A DNA stretch of 64,000 nt. Source: Hymenobacter pini (GTDB taxonomy: Bacteria > Bacteroidota > Bacteroidia > Cytophagales > Hymenobacteraceae). Location of the stretch: positions 1 to 64,000 of the forward strand of contig NZ_JAIZZH010000001.1 of NCBI RefSeq assembly GCF_020421205.1, given 5' to 3'. Each line of letters starts with the position of its first letter. Within the stretch, counting starts at the first letter, position 1. Made by a program: the position numbers and the translations under genes. This document shows positions 36,008-44,703 of this stretch, piece after piece. Below the pieces are notes generated by a model. It was not told the DNA's origin and made no database searches. It was given only the letters and a program-made list of their open reading frames with translations.

Positions 36008-38959
36008 TCATGTCTTCTGCAGCGACTTGTAGATTACGTCGTGGATGCGGGTGCGGATGTTGTACTGGCGCAGCTTGTTATTGCCGGCGTCGGGGTACAC
36101 GCGGTTAGAAAGAAAGATGTAGAGGATTTTGTTTTCGGGGTCCATCCACACGCAGGTGCCCGTGAAGCCGGTGTGGCCGAAGGTGCTGGCCGGCGACAGG
36201 TTGCTGGTGGGGCCCTCGGGCTTGGTCGGGTCGCCCCGGTCCCAGCCCAGGCCGCGGCGGTTGCCGGCCTCGGTGCTACGGGCAAACTCGGTAACCACGG
36301 GCGTCTGGAAGTAGCGCTGCCCGCCGTAGCGGCCGTTCTGCAGGTTCATCTGCATCAGAATGGCCAAGTCGTTGGCATTCGAGAACAGGCCCGCGTGGCC
36401 GCCCACGCCCCCAATCATGGCCGCCGTCTGGTCGTGCACCGTCCCCTGCAGCTGCGTGCGGCGGAAGTACGTGTCGTTTTCGGTGGGGGCAATGCAGGAT
36501 TTGGGAAATTTGCTGAGCGGGTTGTAGGTCATGTTGCCCAGGCCCAGCGGCTGGAAGAAGTTCTTCTGCAGGAACTCATCAATGGGCTGCTGCAGCACTT
36601 TCTCCGCTACCCGCTTCAGAATGATGAAGCTCAGGTCAGAATACTCCACCGGGTACTTGCCCTTGGTTTTGGGCAGCAGGCCGGAACGCTGCACCCACGT
36701 CCACACGGAGTCCTCGGAGGTGCGCAGGCTAAACAAATCGGGCGTTACCTCCCGCGAGAATTCGGCCGACTCGGTGCTGGCGTAGAAGGTGGGTTTGGGG
36801 CCGGTTTTGGTGATGGTTTTTTCCCAGGTAGGAATGCCGGGCTTGAGGCCGGCCTGGTGCATGAGCACCTCGCGCACCGTCATGTCCTTTTTATTGGTGC
36901 CTTTCAATTCGGGCAGATAGGTGGCCACCTTCTCGTCGAGGTTGAGCTTGCCTTGGTCCTTGAGGTACATAATGGCCTGCAGGGTGCCGGCTACTTTCGT
37001 TACCGAGGCCAAGTCGTAGAGGGTGGTGCTGTTTACAGGCTGCTGCTTGTCGTAGGTGCAGTAGCCATAGCTTTTATCGAACACTACCATGCCATCCTTA
37101 GCTACCAACACCTGGCAGCCGGGGGCGGCGGCGTAGGCCACAGCCTCCAGGGCCACGTTGTCAATCTGAGCCAGCACTTTCGAGTCGAGACCTACTTCCT
37201 CGGGCGTGCCGTAGCGCAGGCGCTTGAAGTCGGGCGTGGGCAGGCCGGTACCCACCTTCAGGTTCTCGGACACCGTAACGGGCAGGCGGCCCTTGGCCGG
37301 CAGCGCCCCAAACAGCACCTGCGGCACCACCAGGTGCGAGGCGTAATTGTCCTCGTAGGCGCACACTAGGTTGCGGTTTTCCTCCAGAAACTTCAGCGAG
37401 TAGGCATTGCCGAAGGCCACCACCACTGTTTTGATTTTCGGGTTGGCCCGCAGGTCTTTCAGGAATTTCAGTGCCCCTTCCCCAATGCCGTAGCTGTGGG
37501 TAGGAGTATTGTTCATGTTGTGTAGGCTCACCACCACCACGTTGTAGGGTGAGAGGCGGCTGCTGATGCGGGCAAACGTGCTGTCGAGGGCGTAGCGGTT
37601 GGGCACGGCATACACTGGGCCGTTCTGATACTTGCCCATGATTTCCTTATAGGTAGGCGCATCCGAACCAATGGTAACGGCGGCCACGCGCAGGGTGTCG
37701 AGGCGGTGGAAGGGCAGGATGTCGTCCTGGTTTTTCACCACCGTGGTAGCGTGCTCGTAGATTTCCTGCTGCACCATGCGGCTTAGGGGCCGGTTTAGGT
37801 TCTGCATCAGGTTGGGCACGTCGATGGGGCGGTAGTGGTTGAGGCCCGCCCAGAACTTGGCCCGCAGCATCTTGCGCACCCGCTGGTCCACATCGGTTTG
37901 GTCGATTTTGCCAGCCGCAATGGCCTCCTTGATTTTCGTGAGAGCTATGGGCACATCCTCCGAAAACAGCAGTACGTCGTTGCCGGCGGCCAAGGCTAAG
38001 GCATCCAGTTCCCCAGGCTTGTAGAGGTTAGATACGCTTTTCATGTTCAGCGCATCCGTAAATACTAAGCCTCGATAGTTCATCTTCTCCTTCAGCAGCC
38101 CCGTCACTAGGTTTTTGGAAACCGTGGCCGAAAGGGTGCGCACCGTATCAAACAGCGGCATATACAGGTGGCCCACCATCACGCCCATCACGCCCTGCTC
38201 AAATGACTTCTGGAAGGGGTAGAGGTCCACGTTGGTGAGGCGGCCCAAATCGGAGTTGATAACGGGCAGGGCCACGTGCGAGTCCACATCGGTGTCGCCG
38301 TGGCCGGGGAAGTGCTTCACTACGGCAATAACACCGTGGTCCTGCAGGCCCCGAATGTACTGCACGCCCCGGCTAGCTACCTGCTCTTTGTTCTCTCCGA
38401 ACGAGCGGTTGCCAATCACCGGGTTATCGGGGTTGGAATTCACATCGAGCACCGGCGAAAAGCTCACGTGCACGCCCAGGGTCTTCATCTTCAGGGCAAT
38501 TTCGCGGCCCATCTGGTACACGTACTGCTCGTCATCCATAGCCCCCAGCGTCATGCCCTTAGCGAAGTGCATGCTGGAGTCCAAGCGCATATCCAGGCCC
38601 CACTCGGCGTCCATGGCAATGAGCAGGGGCACTTTGGCGGCGGCCTGGTAGCGGTTGGTGAGCAGCGCCTGGCGGCGGGGCCCACCCTGCAGGAACATCA
38701 GCCCACCCACGCCCTGGTTGCGCACCAAGCCTTCAATGGCCTGGGCGTGGCGCTTATCCTTGTTGGAGTAGGCGGCCACCATAAATAGCTGGCCCAGGCG
38801 CTGGTCGGGGGTGAGCGAGTTGAACACGCTGTCCACCCAGTTCTGCTCCGCCACCGACATGGGCCGGGCCCCGTTGTCGCGGGGCACCGAGGAGGAAACA
38901 GCCCAGCCCAGGCAGGCCAGTACTAGCAGGAAAAGTCCAATCCGAAAGTCTTTGAGCAT
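36008..38959 (-). CDS. Glycoside hydrolase family 3 fused to a serine beta-lactamase-like domain
   Basis: A 983-residue exported protein. A hydrophobic N-terminal signal or anchor spans about 6-24. The GH3 domain has KHFPGHGDTDVDSHVALP near 218-235, with the conserved catalytic His/Asp and a nucleophile Asp in VFTDALNM near 298, as in NagZ-type beta-N-acetylglucosaminidases. The C-terminal domain starts near 630; its class C beta-lactamase motif DLASVTK has the active Ser and Lys near 650, with YSD near 771 in place of YxN. The fusion is known in Bacteroidota and suggests peptidoglycan turnover. ATG 38959 is chosen; the longest open frame would add 65 unconserved residues. Confidence 0.93.
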   Translation of the reverse strand: MLKDFRIGLFLLVLACLGWAVSSSVPRDNGARPMSVAEQNWVDSVFNSLTPDQRLGQLFMVAAYSNKDKRHAQAIEGLVRNQGVGGLMFLQGGPRRQALLTNRYQAAAKVPLLIAMDAEWGLDMRLDSSMHFAKGMTLGAMDDEQYVYQMGREIALKMKTLGVHVSFSPVLDVNSNPDNPVIGNRSFGENKEQVASRGVQYIRGLQDHGVIAVVKHFPGHGDTDVDSHVALPVINSDLGRLTNVDLYPFQKSFEQGVMGVMVGHLYMPLFDTVRTLSATVSKNLVTGLLKEKMNYRGLVFTDALNMKSVSNLYKPGELDALALAAGNDVLLFSEDVPIALTKIKEAIAAGKIDQTDVDQRVRKMLRAKFWAGLNHYRPIDVPNLMQNLNRPLSRMVQQEIYEHATTVVKNQDDILPFHRLDTLRVAAVTIGSDAPTYKEIMGKYQNGPVYAVPNRYALDSTFARISSRLSPYNVVVVSLHNMNNTPTHSYGIGEGALKFLKDLRANPKIKTVVVAFGNAYSLKFLEENRNLVCAYEDNYASHLVVPQVLFGALPAKGRLPVTVSENLKVGTGLPTPDFKRLRYGTPEEVGLDSKVLAQIDNVALEAVAYAAAPGCQVLVAKDGMVVFDKSYGYCTYDKQQPVNSTTLYDLASVTKVAGTLQAIMYLKDQGKLNLDEKVATYLPELKGTNKKDMTVREVLMHQAGLKPGIPTWEKTITKTGPKPTFYASTESAEFSREVTPDLFSLRTSEDSVWTWVQRSGLLPKTKGKYPVEYSDLSFIILKRVAEKVLQQPIDEFLQKNFFQPLGLGNMTYNPLSKFPKSCIAPTENDTYFRRTQLQGTVHDQTAAMIGGVGGHAGLFSNANDLAILMQMNLQNGRYGGQRYFQTPVVTEFARSTEAGNRRGLGWDRGDPTKPEGPTSNLSPASTFGHTGFTGTCVWMDPENKILYIFLSNRVYPDAGNNKLRQYNIRTRIHDVIYKSLQKT

Positions 38960-39266
38960 CGGCTCCGGTGGTTCGTGCTGAAGAGGTAAAGAACTGGTAG
39001 GCGAGCCGAAAAGCCCTACTTTTGCCCCTCCAAAAAGGGTGCCGGGTAGGGCTGCCGGCCGGGATAAGGGGCCGCTGTAGTTGGCCTTTGAATCCCTGCC
39101 TGCCTCACTTCCCAACGCAGGAACCAACGAATTAATCTCCGGTGGTACGCACAAAAGTTGGCCGCAAACTTACGCATAAATTCCCGAGGCCCGTTGTACT
39201 CAAGCGGATAGCTGCCGTACGCCTGCCCAGCGCACCCGCCTTTTTTTCGTTGATTTTAGCTTCGCT
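38960..39266. other. 307-base divergent spacer between GH3 fusion gene and mutL
   Basis: No gene is seen here. A minus-strand TAAGTTTG box at 39165-39172 could start the GH3 gene, with a leader of about 200 bases, and a plus-strand TACTTTTG box at 39017-39024 points toward mutL. The spacer contains CCTCCAAAAAGGGTGCCGGG after the latter, and a run of seven Ts at 39241-39247 near mutL. I see no riboswitch consensus. Confidence 0.4.
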
Positions 39267-41351
39267 ATGGCCGATATCATTCAACTTCTGCCCGAATATT
39301 TAGCCAACCAGATTGCCGCCGGCGAGGTGGTGCAGCGCCCGGCCTCGGCCGTAAAGGAGCTGCTGGAAAACGCTGTGGATGCCGGGGCCACGCAGGTGCA
39401 GCTCATCATCAAGGAAGCCGGCAAGCAGCTGGTGCAGGTGGTGGATAACGGCTCGGGCATGAGCCCCACCGACGCCCGCATGAGCCTGGAGCGCCACGCT
39501 ACCAGTAAAATCCGTACCACCGACGACCTGTTTCGCATTCGTACCCTCGGGTTCCGGGGCGAGGCCCTGGCCTCCATTGCGGCCGTGGCCCAGGTGGAGG
39601 TGCGTACCAAGCAGCGCGGCCACGATACCGGCACCCTGCTGCTGGTAGAAGGCTCCCAGATTACCAGCCAGCAGCCCGTAGCCTGCCCCGACGGCACCAG
39701 CATCAGCGTGAAAAACCTGTTTTTCAACGTGCCGGCCCGCCGCAACTTCCTCAAGAGCAACGCGGTGGAAATGCGCCACATTCTGGATGAGTTTCAGCAC
39801 GTGGCCCTGGCGAATCCCCAGATCAGCTTCTCGCTGTTTCAGAACGACCTGGAGGTGTTCAACCTGCCGGCCGGCAAGCTCAGCCAGCGCATTGTGGCGT
39901 TGCTGGGCAACGGCTACAAGGAGCAGCTGGCCCAGGTGGAGGAGGTAACCCCGTTTCTGTCGGTGAAGGGCTTTATCGGCAAGCCGGAGTCGGCCAAGAA
40001 AAGCCGGGGCGACCAGTTTTTCTTCGTCAATAACCGCTTTATCCGCTCGGCCTACCTCAATCACGCGGTGCTGACGGCCTACGAGGGCCTGCTGCCCAAG
40101 GACACCCACCCATTCTACGTGCTGTTCCTGGACCTTGACCCCAAGTCCATCGACATCAACGTGCACCCCACCAAAACCGAAATCAAGTTCGAGGACGAGA
40201 AAACGGTGTACGCCATTGTGCGGGCCGCGGCCAAGCAGAGTCTGGGTCTGCACAACATGGCCCCGTCGCTGGACTTTGACGGCAACGTGAACTTCGCGCC
40301 CATTCAACCCCTCCGGCTCTCGGGCCAGGAGAAAAACCCGTTTGATGACAGCTACCAGCCCGATGCGCTGGCCTCGGCGGCCCGGGCGGCGGCCAAAAGC
40401 CCCGGCCGACCCGCCTCCGCTGATGCCTACGAGCGGCAACTGCCGCCCCGGCCCACCGAGCAGGCCAAGCGGGAACTGGAAGAATTCTACAAGAGCCTGA
40501 GCCAGCTGAGCGTGCCCGACGTGGAACACGAGGCCACGGCCGTAGGCGTACCCGTGCCCACCATCACGCCCCTGGCACCGGATGAGGACCTGCCGGCCGA
40601 TGAGCAAGCCCCACTTCCCGGCGGCCTCGATTTGCGCGCGGGCTTCACGGCCATGCCCACCGCCCCGGATTGGGCCCCGGCCACCGACCAGCCTACCCCA
40701 CCTGCGCCGGTGGTGTTGCCCAGTGTGGCCGCGGCCGCGGCCACGTCGCCGGAACTGCCGCTGCGCGAATCCAGCACTGGGCCCGGCAATAAGGTGCTAC
40801 AACTGCACCAGCAGTATCTGCTGGTACCCGTAAAATCGGGGATGATGCTGATTGACCAAGTGGCGGCCCGGGAGCGGATTCTCTACGAGCAGTATGCCCA
40901 GAGCCTGGAGCGGGAGGTGAGTGCCTCGCAAACCCTGCTGTTTCCTCGCACCATCACCTTCACGCCCCAGGATTTTGCCATTCTGCGGGAGGTGGAGGAG
41001 TCGTTGAAGGCGCTGGGCTTCCGGTTCACCGATTTCGGCAAGAACACGATTGCCGTGGAGGGCATTCCGGCCGATGTGCCCGCCCGCGACGAGAAAGAGC
41101 TGCTGGAAGGCCTCATTGAGCAGTTCCGGAACTCGGCCGGCCCCATGAAGCTGGACCGGCGCGAGCAGATGGCCCGGGCGCTGGCCCGGCGTGTGGCCGC
41201 CAGTGCCGGTGGGGCCCGCCTCTCGGAGCGCGAAATGACGACTATCGTGGATAAGCTGTTTGCCTGCACCGTACCCAACTACACTCCCGATGGCCGCCGT
41301 ACCATTGTGATGCTGGAAATGGGCCAGATTCAGGAGCTGTTCCGGAAGTAG
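39267..41351 (+). CDS. mutL: DNA mismatch repair protein MutL
   Basis: A 694-residue protein. The GHKL ATPase has ELLENAVDAGA near 31-41 (Glu34 as general base, Asn35 for Mg), DNGSGM near 63, TSKI near 77 and GFRGEAL near 95. A transducer domain follows to about 330. A Pro/Ala-rich linker covers about 370-500, and the C-terminal dimerisation domain about 505-694. It links MutS to downstream repair steps. The usual MutL-alpha type endonuclease motif DQHAx2Ex4E reads DQVAARERILYE at about 530-541, so the conserved His is Val532. The long linker is repetitive in composition but not truncated. Confidence 0.97.
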   Translation: MADIIQLLPEYLANQIAAGEVVQRPASAVKELLENAVDAGATQVQLIIKEAGKQLVQVVDNGSGMSPTDARMSLERHATSKIRTTDDLFRIRTLGFRGEALASIAAVAQVEVRTKQRGHDTGTLLLVEGSQITSQQPVACPDGTSISVKNLFFNVPARRNFLKSNAVEMRHILDEFQHVALANPQISFSLFQNDLEVFNLPAGKLSQRIVALLGNGYKEQLAQVEEVTPFLSVKGFIGKPESAKKSRGDQFFFVNNRFIRSAYLNHAVLTAYEGLLPKDTHPFYVLFLDLDPKSIDINVHPTKTEIKFEDEKTVYAIVRAAAKQSLGLHNMAPSLDFDGNVNFAPIQPLRLSGQEKNPFDDSYQPDALASAARAAAKSPGRPASADAYERQLPPRPTEQAKRELEEFYKSLSQLSVPDVEHEATAVGVPVPTITPLAPDEDLPADEQAPLPGGLDLRAGFTAMPTAPDWAPATDQPTPPAPVVLPSVAAAAATSPELPLRESSTGPGNKVLQLHQQYLLVPVKSGMMLIDQVAARERILYEQYAQSLEREVSASQTLLFPRTITFTPQDFAILREVEESLKALGFRFTDFGKNTIAVEGIPADVPARDEKELLEGLIEQFRNSAGPMKLDRREQMARALARRVAASAGGARLSEREMTTIVDKLFACTVPNYTPDGRRTIVMLEMGQIQELFRK

Positions 41352-41446
41352 GCGCAAAAACCCTCTGAGGTCCGGCGCTTACGCTTTGCGCTACGTATCT
41401 GAGTAGCTTCATCTTTTGCAACCACTCCCGCCTGTAGTAGTCCGCT

Positions 41447-42229
41447 ATGTTCCAATTCACCCCCATGGTTCGCAACTTGCTCATCGCCAATGTGGTGGTG
41501 TTCATTGCGAGCAAGTACCTGCTGAACCTTGATCTGCTGGCCTTGTATCCCATTGGCTCACCAATGTTCTGGCCCTGGCAGTTCCTGACGTACATGTTTA
41601 TGCACGCCGATACCGGCCACATCTTCTCTAATATGCTTGGGTTGATTTCGCTTGGGCCGTTGTTAGAGGAACGGTGGGGCGCTAAACGGTTCCTCACGTT
41701 CTGGCTGATTTGCGGGGTAGGAGCTGGGGTGCTGTACGATGGCCTACGCACCTACGAGGTACACCACATGGGCCAGCAGTTGGAGGCGTTTCGTTCCGAA
41801 CCTACAGATCTTAACCTGCTACAATTTGCCGAAACCAACCTGCCCGATCAGGTAGAGACTTTCAAGCCAGCTGCCATAGCGCTGCATAAAAATCCAGGTG
41901 ATACCTATGTGGTGAGTACCACTTTGGAAGTGTTTAATCGGCTCTACGAAAACAGCCTGAACACTCCAATGGTAGGAGCTTCGGGGGCGCTGTTTGGGGT
42001 TCTGATTGCGTTTGGCATGCTGTTCCCCAATACTACGCTGATGGTATTTCCGCTGCCGGTGCCCATCAAAGCTAAATACTTCGTTATCCTGTACGGCCTG
42101 TTTGAGTTCTTCTTCGGCGTCCGGCGTATACCCGGCGACAACGTGGCGCACTTTGCGCACCTGGGCGGAATGCTGGTAGGCTTCGTGTTGTTGCAAATCT
42201 GGCAGCGCAACCGCACCCGGTTGTACTAA
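41447..42229 (+). CDS. Rhomboid family intramembrane serine protease (first of a pair)
   Basis: A 260-residue polytopic protein. The catalytic Ser is in VGASGALFG (Ser179) and the catalytic His is His238 in HFAHLGG, the standard rhomboid dyad; HADTGHIFSNM near 47-57 carries the oxyanion-side His and Asn. An unusual hydrophilic insert of about 75 residues (about 105-175) lies between helices three and four, before the Ser. Rhomboids cut transmembrane substrates; target unknown. The second rhomboid gene follows 106 bases downstream. Confidence 0.9.
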   Translation: MFQFTPMVRNLLIANVVVFIASKYLLNLDLLALYPIGSPMFWPWQFLTYMFMHADTGHIFSNMLGLISLGPLLEERWGAKRFLTFWLICGVGAGVLYDGLRTYEVHHMGQQLEAFRSEPTDLNLLQFAETNLPDQVETFKPAAIALHKNPGDTYVVSTTLEVFNRLYENSLNTPMVGASGALFGVLIAFGMLFPNTTLMVFPLPVPIKAKYFVILYGLFEFFFGVRRIPGDNVAHFAHLGGMLVGFVLLQIWQRNRTRLY

Positions 42230-42334
42230 ATATGGCAGGCTGAAGCTTCGGGTAGCAGCTTGCACGAAAATTGCGGAATTTCCGGCCACCCCACCGTTGC
42301 TCCGGACGTACTGCTTCCATCCACCCCACCACGC

Positions 42335-43228
42335 ATGAGTATCGTTACCGACATTCGAACTGCCTTTAGCCGCCGCGATAACGCGCTGAATCAGCTGTTG
42401 CTGATTAACGTGCTCGTGTTCGTGTTTCTGGTGCTCACCAAGGCCATCATGAGCCTTTCGGGGGTAGGAGACTACTTTCTGAACGTACTCCGGCAGTTCC
42501 AGCTGCCTTCCGACATTCCCAGCCTGCTGCGCCACCCCTGGACGCTGCTCACGTATGCCTTTTCCCACCAGGAGTTCTGGCATATCCTGTTCAACCTATT
42601 GAACCTGTACTACTTCGGGGCGCTGATCCGGGAATACCTGGGCGACCGGCGCTTGGTGAGCCTGTACATGTTGGGGGCTTTGGCTGGGGCGCTGTTTTTT
42701 CTGCTGAGCTTCAACCTGCTACCGGCGTTGCGCCCTATGGTAGGGATTCCTTTGCTCGGCGCTTCGGCATCGGTAACGGCCATCATTATGGCCGCCGCCA
42801 CGTTGCTGCCTGATTACACGTTTATGCTGTTTCTGCTGGGGCCGGTGCGCATCAAGTACATTGCCGCCGTGGTTATTCTGCTGTCAGTGCTGGCCATCAA
42901 CCAGGGCAACCCTGGCGGCGGCATTGCGCACATTGGTGGGGCGCTGCTGGGCTACCTATTCGTAAAGCAGCTGCAGGCTGGCCGCGACCTGGGCCGCCCC
43001 GTGCAGGCCGTAGGGGACTTCTTTGTACGATTGGTAACGGGCCGCCCCAACCTGCGCGTCACGCACCGGAGCGCTGCCTCAGCTCCAGCCGCTAAAACCA
43101 AATCAGGCCCTGCTTCCCAACCCGGCGAAGATGAAATCAACCTGATTCTGGATAAAATCTCGCACTCCGGCTACGAGAGTCTGAGCAAGGAGGAAAAGCA
43201 GAAGCTGTTTCGGGCCAGCCAGAAATAA
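42335..43228 (+). CDS. Rhomboid family intramembrane serine protease (second of a pair)
   Basis: A 297-residue protein. Dyad residues are Ser144 in LLGASASV and His199 in GIAHIGGALLG. HQEFWHILFNLLNLY near 73-87 supplies the His/Asn of the core helix. Six helices are followed by a soluble C-terminal tail from about 225, rich in Ala, Pro, Ser and Lys, ending in a conserved-looking helical EDEINLILDKISHSGYESL. That tail also occurs in many Bacteroidota rhomboids. ATG 42335 (MSIVTD) is chosen over a longer in-frame start. It probably arose by duplication with divergence from its neighbour. Confidence 0.9.
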   Translation: MSIVTDIRTAFSRRDNALNQLLLINVLVFVFLVLTKAIMSLSGVGDYFLNVLRQFQLPSDIPSLLRHPWTLLTYAFSHQEFWHILFNLLNLYYFGALIREYLGDRRLVSLYMLGALAGALFFLLSFNLLPALRPMVGIPLLGASASVTAIIMAAATLLPDYTFMLFLLGPVRIKYIAAVVILLSVLAINQGNPGGGIAHIGGALLGYLFVKQLQAGRDLGRPVQAVGDFFVRLVTGRPNLRVTHRSAASAPAAKTKSGPASQPGEDEINLILDKISHSGYESLSKEEKQKLFRASQK

Positions 43229-43257
43229 TTTCGTCACCGGCTACACGCGGGCCGCTC

Positions 43258-43959
43258 TTATTTGCGCATGTGCCAGGTGCGCCGCTCAAGTGGTAGCCGC
43301 TCAACGGCGTAGCGCAGGGTGGTGCGCGGTAACTGGCCGTGGTGGTCGGTCAGAAATTCTTCCAGGGCTTCCTCGTTGCGCTTGCCTACTTCGCGCAGCA
43401 TCCAGCCCATGGCTTTGTGCATGAGGTCGTGGGGATGGGCAAGCAGCAGCTCCACCAAGCTGAAGGTATCCTGAAACTGGCCCTTCCGGATGAAGGCCAG
43501 GGTGGCTACCACGGCCATACGCTGGCTCCACAGCTGATTTTCGGCGGCCAGCTCGTACAGCGGCTCCCGATTCTTATCCAGTAGGTAGCTGCCCAGCAGG
43601 GTAGGAGCGGTAATATCCACCAAGTCCCAGTTGTTCACGCGGTGCCGGTTGGCCAGGTAAAGCTCATGGATGGCCTGCCGCCCGGCCGGGCCCGCCTTGG
43701 CAAACTGCAGCGTCCAGATAACCAGACCCACAGCCCGGGCCTCATGCCAGGGACTACGCAACAGCTGCTCCACCTCCGCCATTGGCAGCGCCCGAAACTC
43801 CCGGGCCAGCGCCCGTTGCTGGGGCATCGTCAGGCCCAGAAACTGGTCACCCTCGCCGTACTCGCCGGGGCCAGTCTTGAAGAACCGGGCTACTCCACCG
43901 GCCCGGTTGGGGTTGGCCAGGGCCTGGAGGCGGGCAAGTACGTCGGCGGCAGCGGGCAT
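43258..43959 (-). CDS. DNA alkylation repair protein, AlkD-like
   Basis: A 233-residue protein of ARM/HEAT-like helical repeats. FKTGPGEYGEGDQFLGLTMPQQRALA near 27-50 is the family hallmark. VNNWDLVDITAP near 110 and WSQRMAVVATLAFIRKGQF near 145 follow. AlkD-type enzymes release cationic alkylated bases such as 7-methylguanine. It is two bases downstream of the macro-domain gene, which suggests an operon handling nucleic acid damage or ADP-ribose signals. Confidence 0.9.
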   Translation of the reverse strand: MPAAADVLARLQALANPNRAGGVARFFKTGPGEYGEGDQFLGLTMPQQRALAREFRALPMAEVEQLLRSPWHEARAVGLVIWTLQFAKAGPAGRQAIHELYLANRHRVNNWDLVDITAPTLLGSYLLDKNREPLYELAAENQLWSQRMAVVATLAFIRKGQFQDTFSLVELLLAHPHDLMHKAMGWMLREVGKRNEEALEEFLTDHHGQLPRTTLRYAVERLPLERRTWHMRK

Positions 43960-43961
43960 AT

Positions 43962-44594
43962 TCAGGGAATGTCGTAGGTGATGTGCTTGGGGTCGTGCGT
44001 GTAGAAATAGGCGTAGTTAGAGCGAAGCTCTTCCCAACCCTGCTTGGTAGCATACTTTTCCTTCGTTACATCTTCCCAGGCCAGGCGCATCTGCCGGGCG
44101 CACACCAGCGGCGGCACCTGCCCCACGCCGGTACCCAGGCCTGGTACGGCTACTGTCTGCACCTTGTCGGCCACGGGCTCACCGGTGTGCAAACGCCCGT
44201 GGCGCAGCAGCAACAGAATGGCTTTCATGGCCTGGTACACGTTCGGCCCGCGCGTGATGGTCATGGGGGTGCGCATGGTGGGGGCCGAAATAAGGTAAGG
44301 AAAACCAGCGTGGCCGGTTTCAAGTATAGCGGCTTGCCCTACCAGCAGCTCGCCATAGTATTCGTCGCGGATAAGCTGTTGTAATTGCTTTTCCAGGTGC
44401 CAGCCCAGGTGTTTGGAAATGGCAAAGTCGATGCCGCCGTTCATGAAGCCGAAGCTATTGGCGGGACTGACGAGGGCGTCGGCCGGGTGGTCGAAGATGG
44501 AGGCGTGGCGGACCGTAACCTGGGGTACATCGGCAAACACGCGTTGCCAGGCAGCCACCACCTCCGGGTTGGTGTCGATTAAGTTTACGTGCAT
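43962..44594 (-). CDS. Macro domain protein
   Basis: A 210-residue protein with a macro-domain core: the start MHVNLIDTN, then DALVSPANSFGFMNGGID near 47-65 (the phosphate/ADP-ribose binding loop) and TVAVPGLGTGVGQVPPLV near 152-170 (second loop). Macro domains bind or hydrolyse ADP-ribose derivatives. ATG 44594 is chosen since a longer start would overlap the mdh terminator hairpin. It overlaps closely with the AlkD-like gene (two-base spacing), so the pair likely forms an operon linking ADP-ribose and DNA repair. Confidence 0.85.
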   Translation of the reverse strand: MHVNLIDTNPEVVAAWQRVFADVPQVTVRHASIFDHPADALVSPANSFGFMNGGIDFAISKHLGWHLEKQLQQLIRDEYYGELLVGQAAILETGHAGFPYLISAPTMRTPMTITRGPNVYQAMKAILLLLRHGRLHTGEPVADKVQTVAVPGLGTGVGQVPPLVCARQMRLAWEDVTKEKYATKQGWEELRSNYAYFYTHDPKHITYDIP

Positions 44595-44645
44595 GAACTG
44601 GATTTCGGCGGCAAGGTACAGGACTTTGACCAGACGCCCAACGCA

Positions 44646-44682
44646 AACCGGGCCGCCCCACATAGTGCGGAGCGGCCCGGTT
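44646..44682 (-). terminator. Hairpin downstream of mdh
   Basis: AACCGGGCCGC and GCGGCCCGGTT form a perfect 11-bp stem with a 15-base loop, 21 bases past the mdh stop on the minus strand. The T-tract is short, so termination strength is uncertain. Confidence 0.5.
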
Positions 44683-44703
44683 ACAGGCAGGAGCTAAAGC
44701 GGG

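Noticed and set aside
36041..37369. A 442-codon plus-strand frame within the GH3 fusion gene.
   Set aside because: The minus strand has the catalytic motifs of both domains; the plus frame shows only Gly, Val and His-rich low-information sequence.
38960..39266. A riboswitch or structured leader upstream of mutL.
   Set aside because: The GC-rich spacer can fold, but I found no consensus of any riboswitch class and no ligand-linked gene next to it.
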